From the NCBI GenBank assembly GCA_910585965.1, contig CAJUHH010000016.1, positions 1 to 64,000 on the forward strand: DNA of 64,000 bases, read 5' to 3'. Source of the DNA: an uncultured Lachnospiraceae bacterium. Lineage in GTDB: Bacteria > Bacillota > Clostridia > Lachnospirales > Lachnospiraceae. How positions within the stretch are numbered: position 1 is the first letter of the stretch; every line of letters starts with the position of its first letter. Below are positions 9,489 through 17,626 of the stretch, piece after piece. The translations under genes and the position numbers were made by a program. The notes beneath the pieces were generated by a model, which saw only the letters and a list, made by a program, of their open reading frames with translations, had not been told where the DNA came from and did not search any database.

Positions 9489-9728
9489 TTAAAATACATT
9501 GAGATTCAAAATAATCGCTAAAACAATAAAGCCGACTGCCAGGTACTTTGTCACTTTCACCAGAGTCCCTTCCATGGAACGTCCCTTGTTCTTTCCCCAG
9601 TAGGTTTCCGCCGCGCCGCTGATCGCGCCCAACCCCGCCGATTTTCCTTCCTGCATCAATACTAATATAACCAACGCTATACAAATTATAATAAATACGA
9701 TCAGTAATATCGTTCTCAAAACCTGCAT
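9489..9728 (-). CDS. secG: Protein-export membrane protein SecG
   Basis: 79 residues, small accessory subunit of the SecYEG translocon. Two membrane segments (about 5-25 and 57-77) flank the conserved cytoplasmic loop VLMQEGKSAGLGAISGAAETYWGKNKGRS, quoted here only as a region, residues about 25-52. The ATG at 9728 has AGGAGG 7 nt upstream. secG is first in the secG-rnr-smpB unit, with its own promoter at 9758-9786 and a terminator-like hairpin after it. Confidence 0.95.
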   Translation of the reverse strand: MQVLRTILLIVFIIICIALVILVLMQEGKSAGLGAISGAAETYWGKNKGRSMEGTLVKVTKYLAVGFIVLAIILNLNVF

Positions 9729-9757
9729 TTTTACACCTCCTAATACACATGGGCTTA

Positions 9758-9786
9758 AGTTTAGCATAATTTGTAAAAATAATCAA
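9758..9786 (-). promoter_or_regulatory. secG promoter
   Basis: TTGATT (9781-9786), 17-bp spacer, TAAACT (9758-9763) on the minus strand, about 30 bp before the secG start codon. Confidence 0.7.
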
Positions 9787-9793
9787 GCATTTT

Positions 9794-10321
9794 TCAAAAT
9801 TTCCTGATTTCCACCTGGCACATCTTCATAGTCAGAAGCGCTGCCGCATGGCTTTCCGGCGTCACGCCCGCGCAGCAGGAGGCATCCACGCATACTCTCG
9901 TCTCCGGCATTGCCGTTTTCATCAGCAACGCGTTTGTCACGACGCAAATATCCGTGCATAACCCGACCAGTTCGATCTCTATTTCCTCTTTCCTGCTCAC
10001 TTCCCGCAGCTTCTGCACCAATTCCTCCGAGCCGAATACCGGTTTGTCCACCAGAACCGCTTCCGGCATCGCCTGTGCTACTTCTTTGCGGATCTCCCAG
10101 CCTTTTGTTCCCTTTATGCAATGTTCTACAGGAAGGTACTTTCCTTCCTGCGTTGCCAGATAATCCTTCCCATGCGTATCCCTGGTGGCATAAATGCAGT
10201 CCGGGGGATAACTATGTATTTTGCGAACCACGTTGTCTACGATCCCGGTCGCCTCTGCCGTTCCCAATGCCCCATCAATAAAATCATTCTGCATATCCAC
10301 TACTACCAATATTTTTTTCAT
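9794..10321 (-). CDS. Isochorismatase-family cysteine hydrolase (nicotinamidase-like)
   Basis: 175 residues. Family triad is visible: Asp in VVVDMQNDF (residue 9), Lys in the central VDKPVFGSEEL region, and the nucleophile Cys in ELVGLCTDICVV. The ARDTH motif and the cis-peptide/cysteine loop fit nicotinamidase-type enzymes that release ammonia from nicotinamide, but related hydrolases look similar, so the substrate is not certain. The ATG at 10321 has GGGAGGATAAAGGCC ahead of it. A longer open frame upstream crosses a promoter and terminator and is not coding. It lies between eno and secG, a common clostridial arrangement. Confidence 0.88.
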   Translation of the reverse strand: MKKILVVVDMQNDFIDGALGTAEATGIVDNVVRKIHSYPPDCIYATRDTHGKDYLATQEGKYLPVEHCIKGTKGWEIRKEVAQAMPEAVLVDKPVFGSEELVQKLREVSRKEEIEIELVGLCTDICVVTNALLMKTAMPETRVCVDASCCAGVTPESHAAALLTMKMCQVEIRKF

Positions 10322-10348
10322 GGCCTTTATCCTCCCGAAAATACATAC

Positions 10349-10380
10349 AAAAAATCCGGCGGCCACACAGCCGCCGAATT
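10349..10380 (-). terminator. Terminator of eno
   Basis: Minus-strand GC-rich stem TCGGCGGC / GCCGCCGGA, 6-nt loop, then TTTTTT. It lies 36 bp after the eno stop. It also overlaps the expected start of transcription of the next promoter (10382-10410), so transcripts from that promoter would contain only part of the stem. Confidence 0.85.
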
Positions 10381-10381
10381 C

Positions 10382-10410
10382 AATATAGCCCTGATTCTTT
10401 CTGTTGTCAA
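10382..10410 (-). promoter_or_regulatory. Promoter of the isochorismatase-like gene
   Basis: Perfect TTGACA (10405-10410), 17-bp spacer, TATATT (10382-10387) on the minus strand, just after the eno stop codon. Start expected near 10375, inside the 5' half of the eno terminator stem. Confidence 0.75.
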
Positions 10411-10415
10411 CCATT

Positions 10416-11720
10416 TTATATCTTGTTAAAAGGTTCTTTATAGGCTCCAACCTCTCCCAGTTCTTCCTCAATCCGAAGCAGCTGGTTGTATTTTGCCACC
10501 CGGTCCGAACGGCAAGGGGCGCCTGTCTTGATCTGTCCGGCATTTACCGCCACCGCCAGATCCGCAATAAACGTGTCCTCTGTTTCCCCGGACCGATGGG
10601 AAATCACCGCCCTATATGCATTCTTATGAGCCATCTCTATGGCTTCCATGGCCTCCGATACGGTGCCGATCTGGTTCACTTTTACCAATATCGCATTGGC
10701 CACTTGTAACTTAATTCCGGCATCCAGCCTCTTCGTATTGGTGACAAATAAATCATCCCCCACGAGCTGTATCTTTCCGCCGAGCCGCCTCGTCATCTCC
10801 TTCCATCCGTCCCAGTCGTCCTCAGCCAGCCCGTCCTCAATGGAAACCAGCGGGAATTTTTCAATCAAGTCTTCGTAATAGGAAATCATTTCTGCCGTAT
10901 CCCTCACCACTTCGCTGCCCTTCAGCCTGCTTTCACCGGGGAAATGATACATGCCCGTTTTTTCATTATATAATTCGCTGCTGGCCACATCCAGCGCAAT
11001 CTTAATATCCTGCCCTGGAATGTATTTGCTCGTTTCGATGGCTTCCACAATCAGGGAAAGCACTGCTTCCGCATCCGGCAGATCCGGCGCAAACCCGCCT
11101 TCGTCGCCGACTCCGGTGGAAAGTCCCCTGTCATTCAGTATTTTTTTCAAATTATGGTAGATTTCGGCACAGATACGGAGTCCTTGTGCAAAACTTTCCG
11201 CTTGTACCGGCATAATCATGAATTCCTGAAAATCCACCGTATTGGCCGCATGCTTTCCTCCGTTCAGGATATTCATCATCGGAACGGGGAGCAATCTGGT
11301 ATGCGCGCCGCCAAGATAACGGTACAGCGGCATTTCCAGCGCTTCCGCCGCCGCCCTGGCACAAGCCATGGATACGCCCAACGTAGCGTTTGCCCCCAGG
11401 TTCCCTTTATTATCCGTTCCGTCCGTTTCCACCAGTATTCGGTCAATCAGCCCCTGGTCCATCACATTCTTTCCAATCAGAGCGTCTTTCAGCTTCGTAT
11501 TGATATTCTTTACCGCATTCTGTACGCCCAGCCCGAAATACCTGGTTTCCCCGTCCCGCAGCTCCACCGCTTCGAACCGGCCCGTGCTGGCTCCCGAAGG
11601 AACCGCCGCGCGTCCTCGGATGCTTCCTTCCACAACGACTTCCGCTTCCACTGTAGGATTACCTCTGGAATCCAATATTTCCCTGCCCCGTACGTCCGTA
11701 ATTTTTAAATATAGATTCAT
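10416..11720 (-). CDS. eno: Enolase (phosphopyruvate hydratase)
   Basis: 434 residues, normal length. Converts 2-phosphoglycerate to phosphoenolpyruvate in glycolysis. Signature elements: [14 protein letters not shown] at the N-terminus, PSGASTG, the catalytic acid in GDEGGFAP, metal ligands in [19 protein letters not shown] and [10 protein letters not shown], and the catalytic Lys in [10 protein letters not shown] followed by SHRSGETED. The ATG at 11720 is preferred over one 12 bp upstream because GGAGG lies 5 nt before it. A strong terminator follows. gpmI, the preceding glycolytic step, lies about 4 kb away. Confidence 0.97.
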   Translation of the reverse strand: MNLYLKITDVRGREILDSRGNPTVEAEVVVEGSIRGRAAVPSGASTGRFEAVELRDGETRYFGLGVQNAVKNINTKLKDALIGKNVMDQGLIDRILVETDGTDNKGNLGANATLGVSMACARAAAEALEMPLYRYLGGAHTRLLPVPMMNILNGGKHAANTVDFQEFMIMPVQAESFAQGLRICAEIYHNLKKILNDRGLSTGVGDEGGFAPDLPDAEAVLSLIVEAIETSKYIPGQDIKIALDVASSELYNEKTGMYHFPGESRLKGSEVVRDTAEMISYYEDLIEKFPLVSIEDGLAEDDWDGWKEMTRRLGGKIQLVGDDLFVTNTKRLDAGIKLQVANAILVKVNQIGTVSEAMEAIEMAHKNAYRAVISHRSGETEDTFIADLAVAVNAGQIKTGAPCRSDRVAKYNQLLRIEEELGEVGAYKEPFNKI

Positions 11721-11914
11721 AGCTTCCTCCATTCCTTCCGCCTTTTTCAGGATTTATTTCCTTCACAAGCTATTTTCTATATTTATTTCCTTCTTTTGAA
11801 AAAATCATCGATACAAATTTTTCCAATTCAGGAGCCAGGGGCCTGCTGTTTTCGCTCCACCTTCTGTATGATCACGCTGCACCCGGTAAAATACAGGAAC
11901 GCGCCGTCTTCTCT

Positions 11915-14038
11915 TCATTTATATGCCGTTTCGGCCTCCAGCCAGCCGGGAATCCTGTCCGCGATCAGCGATGCTCCCGCGTCACCTCTGTATGCGGCGC
12001 TGTCCGCTCTTCCATCTTTATATTTTATTGTCACATAATATTCTCCCGAAATTTCCCCCGGAGCCTTCCATTGCCTGGACATATACGACGGATACATAGC
12101 TTCTGCCAGTTCCTCTATCTTTTCCCCTTCCGTAAATGTTTTTGTCACCGATAGATCTTTCATGCTTATTTCCACATAAGAATCTCCGTACTCTTCCTTC
12201 ATTTTCTTTCTCAGTTCCATCTCCTCTTCTGTATGGAAATTTGTCACCGTAATGCTCTCGATGTCTTCCGCTTTCACATAAGCATCCGTATCGATTCCTT
12301 TTTCTTCCAGATACCCTCGCAAATTCGTAAAGGACGGATACACATCGCAGCTGAAGTCATAAATGTGATAAACACCGTTCTTTCGCTCTTGTTTCGTCGC
12401 CATCTCTATGACTCCGCATTTATATTCTTCCCTTAAGGTAGAATAATCGGCATTTTCCATATCTTTCTTCCACAATTCCCGTATCGTATCCACTTCTTCC
12501 GGGTTCAGATTTTCCACGCGGAAGCCGTTGTTGAATGCAATTTCATCTACCTTCTGCTTTTCTATATATTTGCTGATATATTCATAATCACCATCGTCAT
12601 AATGCTGATATGCCATCTTTTTATATTCTTCGCTTCCGATAATCCGATTCAAGAGTTCTTTCTCTTCGGCATCTACCGCAAAGTTTCTCCAGACGATCCT
12701 CCCGTTCTTCATCCGGCAGGCCACATCCATCCAAACGAGGAAGTCCCCGCTATCCGTTTTTTTGGAGGACAATTCACAAATGGCCTCGATATCTGCCACG
12801 CCCGGCTTGCTCAATGCATATTCCTCCAAATCGACCGTTTCCATATTTTCATCCACATATTGCATATTGCCTCTGGAAAAAAGAACGACTGCATCCTGCA
12901 TTTTTTCCGGCGACGGCTCCCAGGCATCATAGCCGATCAAATCGAAATAAAATACCGACGCGATTGCCGCCGTACACAGGCCGGAAACCAATATCTGCCG
13001 TTTTTTCCGAAAAGCCGCCTTAATATCCGCTTCATAAATCACCTCAATGACCGCATTGCCCAGAACCACCGCTATCAGCAACGCGCCAACCACCAGCACG
13101 CTGCTCGACAACACAATCTCATCTACAACCAGCGCCGTTCCAAGGGAAAAAGGCACTGTCAAGAAAAGCTTGACTACAGCCTTCGATTTTTCAAAAGCCA
13201 TCGCTTTCCCCGCCGCTTCCGACGGTCTTTTCCAATAGCAGAAATAAGCCAAGCCGATGACAGCCGCTGTCAGAAGGAGCGTCCCCAAAATAGCTGCCAG
13301 AGGAAATGTGCCTCCGTCAAAACCCTCTGCCGCTTGGCCAAAATACCAGAGCGGCGACAGGTAAAGCGCCTCGTTGGAAGAATAATAGGAATAATAGGAG
13401 AAGAATTTCACCATGTATCCTTCCAGCAACAGCCTTACCGCCATCTCATAGGCTAAAAAGATGACCGTCGCAAATACGGTAATCACCAGATTCCCTGTCA
13501 GCATCACTGCCAAAATGGCAATTCCGTAGACACCCAAAAAAAGGAGCAGATGCAGCAATGCCGCTTCCCAGGCCTGGGAAAAAATACGGCCGTTCATCCC
13601 GCCGCTGAACCATGCAATCACGATTGCCAGCAGAAGATTCACCAGATAGGGAATAAAACAAACCAATACACCGTTGGTAAAAATCACGGCAAACCTGCGG
13701 GATTTCTTTACCGGGACGCTATGATACAGATCCACCTTCTTCCTGCTGTACAGATAAGAAAATCCCTGTATCGCGCAGATAATGGCAGCAACCGTCACCA
13801 ATAACGCCATCATAATGCGGCTCCCGCCCAGCCAGCCGCCAGCCGCCTCTGTCAGCCGCATCCTGGCTGCCTCCCCGGTCAGCCCGTCAAGGCGGTTATG
13901 CTCCATCTTCCGGCTCATCAGCATCGCCATGCCCACCGGATAATAAAAGAGCCAAAGCAATTCGGACACGATCCAAAGCCATATCCTCCTCTTATTGTTT
14001 TCCTTCAGACTAACCAAGAATGAGTTTTTTGACATCAT
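11915..14038 (-). CDS. ABC transporter permease, large (DUF6449-like)
   Basis: About 707 residues. The N-terminal half (about 15-390) holds some 8-10 membrane segments in the ABC-2 permease style; the C-terminal half (about 400-707) is soluble, charged and probably extracellular. The motif SRKKVDLYHSVPVKKSRRF after the second membrane segment is typical of this clostridial permease family. I attach the name DUF6449-like by resemblance only. The start at 14038 has GGAGG 9 nt upstream and overlaps the end of the ATPase gene by 29 bp. With the ATPase and a YtrA-like regulator it forms an efflux-type transporter; the substrate is unknown, though such systems often answer cell-wall-active compounds. 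Confidence 0.82.
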   Translation of the reverse strand: MMSKNSFLVSLKENNKRRIWLWIVSELLWLFYYPVGMAMLMSRKMEHNRLDGLTGEAARMRLTEAAGGWLGGSRIMMALLVTVAAIICAIQGFSYLYSRKKVDLYHSVPVKKSRRFAVIFTNGVLVCFIPYLVNLLLAIVIAWFSGGMNGRIFSQAWEAALLHLLLFLGVYGIAILAVMLTGNLVITVFATVIFLAYEMAVRLLLEGYMVKFFSYYSYYSSNEALYLSPLWYFGQAAEGFDGGTFPLAAILGTLLLTAAVIGLAYFCYWKRPSEAAGKAMAFEKSKAVVKLFLTVPFSLGTALVVDEIVLSSSVLVVGALLIAVVLGNAVIEVIYEADIKAAFRKKRQILVSGLCTAAIASVFYFDLIGYDAWEPSPEKMQDAVVLFSRGNMQYVDENMETVDLEEYALSKPGVADIEAICELSSKKTDSGDFLVWMDVACRMKNGRIVWRNFAVDAEEKELLNRIIGSEEYKKMAYQHYDDGDYEYISKYIEKQKVDEIAFNNGFRVENLNPEEVDTIRELWKKDMENADYSTLREEYKCGVIEMATKQERKNGVYHIYDFSCDVYPSFTNLRGYLEEKGIDTDAYVKAEDIESITVTNFHTEEEMELRKKMKEEYGDSYVEISMKDLSVTKTFTEGEKIEELAEAMYPSYMSRQWKAPGEISGEYYVTIKYKDGRADSAAYRGDAGASLIADRIPGWLEAETAYK

Positions 14039-14915
14039 AGCCTGCCACCTCCGTTTCGCTGATAAATATTTCCTCCAGGGAAAGAGGAAGCGCTTCAAAA
14101 AATACCGTATCCACCGTTGCAAAATGCCCGATGACCTCTTCCCTTGATCCCCTCACTGTGAACGTATGCAAAGATCCCCTCTCCTCTTTCTGAATGATAT
14201 CAATGCCTTCCATCCCCTTTTCCCGATCCTCCTCCGTCGAGAATACGCACTGCACTTTCTGGATATTGCATTTCATATCTTCCAGGTCTTTTGATAAAAG
14301 AACGCCTCCTTTATGCAGAAGCCCCACATGGTCGCAGATATCCTCCAGCTCCCTTAAATTATGGGATGCAATGACGGGAGTCAGCCCCCTGTTTTCCATT
14401 TCTTTTGCAAAAATACTTTTGATCCCCTGGCGCATGACCGGATCGAGTCCGTCAAAAGTCTCGTCGCACAAAAGATATTTTGTACCGGAGCAAATGCCGC
14501 ATAAAAGAGCAAGCTGCTTTTTCATTCCTTTGGAAAAAGTATTGATCTTCCTTTTTTTATCGAGTCCGAAGCTCTCCAGGTACTGGTAAAAATCCTCCTT
14601 TCGGAAGTCCTCGTATACTGAGGAAAAATATTTTTCCATTTCCACTGCGTTCGCATTGGCAAAAAAATAAGGTTCATCCGCAATAAAAAATATTTTCTTC
14701 TTTGCCTCTATCTGATCAAATACCGAAATCCCGTCCACCGTGATACTTCCCTCGTCCGCCTTCAAAACCCCGGCGATCATTCGGAGTACCGTGCTCTTCC
14801 CAGCCCCGTTGGTACCGATCAGCCCGAACACCGTATCTTCCTTCATCTGCACGCTCACCCGGTCCACCGCCAGTATATCCGCATAAGATTTGCTGATATT
14901 CGTTATCTCTATCAT
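14010..14915 (-). CDS. ABC transporter ATP-binding protein (YtrB-like)
   Basis: 301 residues. Walker A GTNGAGKST (about 36-44), a divergent signature FSKGMKKQLAL, Walker B YLLCDETFDGLD and the switch His in IASHNLREL. The C-terminal 70 residues form the extra domain usual in YtrB/BcrA-type exporters. The ATG at 14915 gives the standard MIEITNISKSY start. It follows the GntR regulator gene by 23 bp and overlaps the permease gene, so the three form one operon controlled by the regulator. Confidence 0.93.
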   Translation of the reverse strand: MIEITNISKSYADILAVDRVSVQMKEDTVFGLIGTNGAGKSTVLRMIAGVLKADEGSITVDGISVFDQIEAKKKIFFIADEPYFFANANAVEMEKYFSSVYEDFRKEDFYQYLESFGLDKKRKINTFSKGMKKQLALLCGICSGTKYLLCDETFDGLDPVMRQGIKSIFAKEMENRGLTPVIASHNLRELEDICDHVGLLHKGGVLLSKDLEDMKCNIQKVQCVFSTEEDREKGMEGIDIIQKEERGSLHTFTVRGSREEVIGHFATVDTVFFEALPLSLEEIFISETEVAGYDVKKLILG

Positions 14916-14938
14916 CCCTTTTCCCTTCCTTTCCCCGC

Positions 14939-15298
14939 CTATTCCTCGATTCCCTGAAGGCATTCTATAAAATCGGCTTTCGTCATTCCCAGTTCCCTGC
15001 CTTCCTTGTACAAGTAAATCACTTTCTGCTTCATTTCTTCTTTTCTTTCATCCAGAAGCCCGCTGCTGTCCGCAATAAAATTTCCCCTGCCTTTCACTAC
15101 ATAAAGGTATCCCTGCCGCTCCAGCTCCGCATACGCCTTTTGGATCGTATTCGGGTTGATGGACAGCTCTACCGCCAGGCTCCTCACCGACGGCATCTGC
15201 TCATCCTTCTGTAAAACGCCTTTCAGTATGAGCAGTTTGAACTTTTCCACTACTTGCTCATAAATCGGCCTGGTGTCCTTATAATCCAGAATTATCAT
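14939..15298 (-). CDS. GntR-family regulator, YtrA subfamily
   Basis: 119 residues: a winged-helix domain (about 10-75) containing PIYEQVVEKFKLLILKG, QMPSVRSLAVELSINPNTIQ and the wing RQGYLYVVKGRGNF, followed by a short dimerisation tail of about 40 residues, the hallmark of YtrA-type repressors. The ATG at 15298 has GGAG 6 nt upstream; the frame continues 40 codons further upstream through the promoter but is not translated there. First gene of an operon with the ABC ATPase and permease. A dyad at 15337-15355 over the transcription start is the likely autoregulatory operator. Confidence 0.92.
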   Translation of the reverse strand: MIILDYKDTRPIYEQVVEKFKLLILKGVLQKDEQMPSVRSLAVELSINPNTIQKAYAELERQGYLYVVKGRGNFIADSSGLLDERKEEMKQKVIYLYKEGRELGMTKADFIECLQGIEE

Positions 15299-15336
15299 GT
15301 GCTCTCCTTCCTTCTTTCCCGTCACCAGTTTATACT

Positions 15337-15388
15337 GTACTATCACAACTAATACACTTAATATACAATGGTTTACAGAAATTGTCAA
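15337..15388 (-). promoter_or_regulatory. Promoter and candidate operator of the GntR-ABC operon
   Basis: Promoter: TTGACA (15383-15388), 17-bp spacer, TATATT (15360-15365) on the minus strand. Immediately downstream, at about +1, lies the dyad GTATTA-N7-TAGTAC (15337-15355), one mismatch from a perfect inverted repeat of GTAYTA. Spacing and position suit repression by the YtrA-like protein encoded 40 bp downstream. The operator assignment is inference. Confidence 0.65.
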
Positions 15389-15406
15389 TGGGAAATTTGC
15401 AATAAT

Positions 15407-15788
15407 CACGGAAATCAATTTTTACAATTTTTACAAACGCCATGGCCGCCGGAAGACGGGGAGCCGAAAGGCCGGGAGCAGGGAAGGGGGCTGCAGGGGC
15501 GGGGCTTTTCTGCTGAAACTTCCAATCAGATTTCACTAATGAAACGGGCAAAGATTGTTAAGCCGGCCGGGGCGGAAATGAAGGGCATCCGTGCCCTGCA
15601 TTTCCTGAAATTGCCATCCGTGGCAATTTCTCCCTGGGTTTTTGACCATTTCATAAGTGAAATGACTGATTGTACGTAACAGCAGAAAAGCCCCGCCCCT
15701 GCAGCCCCCTTCCCTGCTCCCGGCCTTTCGGCTCCCCGTCTTCCGGCGGCCATGGCGTTTGTAAAAATTGTAAAAATTGATTTCCGTG
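15407..15788 (+). repeat. Long inverted-repeat element, copy A
   Basis: 382 bp. Left arm 15407-15515 and right arm 15680-15788 are perfect reverse complements over all 109 bp. The 164-bp core (15516-15679) is shared with copies B-D. Within the core CAATCAG...ATTTCACTAATG pairs with the matching stretch near its right end, enclosing two hairpins with CATCC(G)TG tips at 15574-15605 and 15607-15630. The arms are GC-rich in the middle and end outward in GGAAATCAATTTTTAC and inward in TTTTCTGCTG. It lies between the gpmI terminator and the GntR promoter (18 bp to the -35). ORFs seen across it arise from the palindrome and are not genes. It fills most of the 15299-15910 gap. Confidence 0.95.
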
Positions 15789-15821
15789 TATAATAATACA
15801 ATGTAAGGATATCTTCCACAC

Positions 15822-15867
15822 AAAAAAGCATATGCCGACAGTTCTCCTTTCTGTCGGCATATGCTTT
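15822..15867 (-). terminator. Terminator of gpmI
   Basis: Minus-strand perfect stem of about 17 bp (AAAGCATATGCCGACAG and its complement) with a 9-nt loop, followed by TTTTTTG. It sits about 45 bp after the gpmI stop. Confidence 0.9.
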
Positions 15868-15910
15868 CTATCCGCCGCATTCCGCTTCGTTTACGGCCAT
15901 GCGCTCTCTT

Positions 15911-17455
15911 TTATTTTTTTATCAGCAGGGATTTCCCTGTCATTTCCGCCGGCTGTTCCATTCCCATTATCTCGATCATCGTGGGAATAATATCCGCCAG
16001 GCATCCGCCTTCCCTCAACGTATAATCTTTGTCATAGTTTACGAGGATAAACGGAACCGGGTTGGTCGTATGGGCGGTAAAAGGCTCGCCTGTTTCATAA
16101 TCCACAAGCTGCTCCGCATTGCCGTGGTCCGCGCAGATAAACATCGTCCCGTCCACTTCCTTAATTGCTTCCACTGCCTTGCCTACGCACTCATCCACCG
16201 CTTCCACTGCCTTGATCGCCGCTGCTTCCACGCCCGTATGGCCGACCATATCGGGATTGGCAAAATTAATAATGATCACATCGTACTTGCCGGATTTGAT
16301 CGCCTCCACCAGTTTATCGCATACCTCGTAAGCGCTCATCTGGGGCTTCAAATCATAAGTTGCAACATCCTTTGGGGAATTTACGAGAATCCTGTCCTCC
16401 CCCTCGTTGGGTTCTTCCACGCCGCCATTAAAGAAAAAGGTAACATGGGCATATTTTTCCGTCTCTGCAATCCTTGCCTGGGTCATCTTATTGGCCGCAA
16501 GCCACTCGCCAAATGTATTTTCCACCGTAATCTTATGGAATGCCACTTCCTTATTCGGAATCGTTGGGTCATAGTCCGAGAAGCACACATAAGTCAGATC
16601 CAACCGATTTCCCCTGTCAAAAGCAGTGAATTCATCGTTGCAGAAACATCTTGTGATCTCTCTCGCCCTGTCCGGCCTGAAATTAAAGAAGATAACGGAA
16701 TCCTTATCCTGGATCGTAGCCACAGGAGCGCCGTTCTTCACGACTACGGTCGGTTTTACGAATTCGTCCGTTTCCCCTCTTTCATAGGATTCCGCAATCG
16801 CCGCCGGGCCTCCTGCCGCCGTCAGCCCTTCGCCCTTGGTCAGCGCATCGTACGCCAGCTTCACCCTGTCATAGTTATTATCCCTGTCCATGGCGTAATA
16901 GCGGCCCATCACGGAAGCTACTTCCCCTACGCCGATCTCCTTCATTTTTTCTTCCAGTTCCTCTACAAATCCCTTCCCGCTTTCCGGCGGCGTATCCCTG
17001 CCGTCCAGGAAGCAGTGCGCATACACTTTGGACAGGCCGTTCCTCTTCGCCAGCTCAAGGATTCCATAGATATGGGTATTATGGCTGTGTACCCCGCCGT
17101 CGGACACCAGCCCGAACATGTGCAGCGCGGATTGATTCTTCTTGCAGTTATTGACCGCATCCAGAAGCGCCGGATTTTCAAAGAAAGTACCGTCCTGAAT
17201 CTCCTTCGTGATCCTCGTCAGTTCCTGGTATACGATACGCCCCGCGCCCATATTCAGATGCCCTACTTCTGAATTGCCCATCTGTCCTTCCGGAAGGCCC
17301 ACCGCCATTCCGCTGGCATTTCCTTTTACAAAGGGATATTCCTTCATCAGGCCGTCCATGACCGGCGTAGCCGCTTCCGCCACCGCATTGCCGTCTTTTC
17401 TCTCATTCAGTCCATAACCGTCAAGAATCATTAAAACTGTTGGTTTCCTGCTCAT
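15911..17455 (-). CDS. gpmI: 2,3-bisphosphoglycerate-independent phosphoglycerate mutase
   Basis: 514 residues, normal length. Interconverts 3- and 2-phosphoglycerate, just before enolase in glycolysis. Alkaline-phosphatase-superfamily metal sites are visible: Asp11 in MILDGYG, the phosphoserine in GNSEVGHLNMGAGR, the cluster around NFANPDMVGHTG, ADHGNAEQ and the final HTTNPVPF. The ATG has AAGGAG about 10 nt upstream. It is transcribed alone from 17524-17552 to a strong hairpin terminator. Confidence 0.97.
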   Translation of the reverse strand: MSRKPTVLMILDGYGLNERKDGNAVAEAATPVMDGLMKEYPFVKGNASGMAVGLPEGQMGNSEVGHLNMGAGRIVYQELTRITKEIQDGTFFENPALLDAVNNCKKNQSALHMFGLVSDGGVHSHNTHIYGILELAKRNGLSKVYAHCFLDGRDTPPESGKGFVEELEEKMKEIGVGEVASVMGRYYAMDRDNNYDRVKLAYDALTKGEGLTAAGGPAAIAESYERGETDEFVKPTVVVKNGAPVATIQDKDSVIFFNFRPDRAREITRCFCNDEFTAFDRGNRLDLTYVCFSDYDPTIPNKEVAFHKITVENTFGEWLAANKMTQARIAETEKYAHVTFFFNGGVEEPNEGEDRILVNSPKDVATYDLKPQMSAYEVCDKLVEAIKSGKYDVIIINFANPDMVGHTGVEAAAIKAVEAVDECVGKAVEAIKEVDGTMFICADHGNAEQLVDYETGEPFTAHTTNPVPFILVNYDKDYTLREGGCLADIIPTMIEIMGMEQPAEMTGKSLLIKK

Positions 17456-17523
17456 TTTCTTCTCTCCTTCTTTCTATTTTTACTGTCGGTTCCATGCCCG
17501 GCATATATTATAATCCGACTGTA

Positions 17524-17552
17524 ATTATACCTATTTTTTTTCCCGTTGTAAA
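17524..17552 (-). promoter_or_regulatory. gpmI promoter
   Basis: TTTACA (17547-17552), 17-bp spacer, perfect TATAAT (17524-17529) on the minus strand. It lies back to back with the divergent promoter at 17560-17588; the -35 boxes are 7 bp apart. Confidence 0.75.
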
Positions 17553-17559
17553 TTAGTGT

Positions 17560-17588
17560 TTGTATTTTTTCCAAAAAAGAGCTAAAAT
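17560..17588 (+). promoter_or_regulatory. Promoter of the CDF efflux gene
   Basis: TTGTAT (17560-17565), 17-bp spacer, TAAAAT (17583-17588) on the plus strand, about 40 bp before the start codon. Divergent from the gpmI promoter. Confidence 0.65.
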
Positions 17589-17626
17589 AGCCATGCTGTT
17601 ATCAACTATGCGCTATGGAGGTTATT

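Noticed and set aside
9427..9786. 120-codon N-terminal extension of rnr
   Set aside because: It overlaps secG in another frame and a terminator; RNase R normally starts at the equivalent of 9426.
10322..10543. Upstream extension of the isochorismatase-like frame
   Set aside because: It crosses the eno terminator and the gene's own promoter and overlaps eno.
15407..15788. Plain rho-independent terminator
   Set aside because: gpmI and yajC already have proper terminators next to A and D; the arms are about 100 bp and lack a T run at the outer end in the right place.
15401..15797. Target-site duplication AATAAT around element A
   Set aside because: Only 6 bp, AT-rich and not exactly at the arm ends, so chance is likely.
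15526..15880. Several open frames on both strands across element A (and similar ones in B-D)
   Set aside because: They mirror each other because the element is a palindrome, lack ribosome sites and have no family resemblance.
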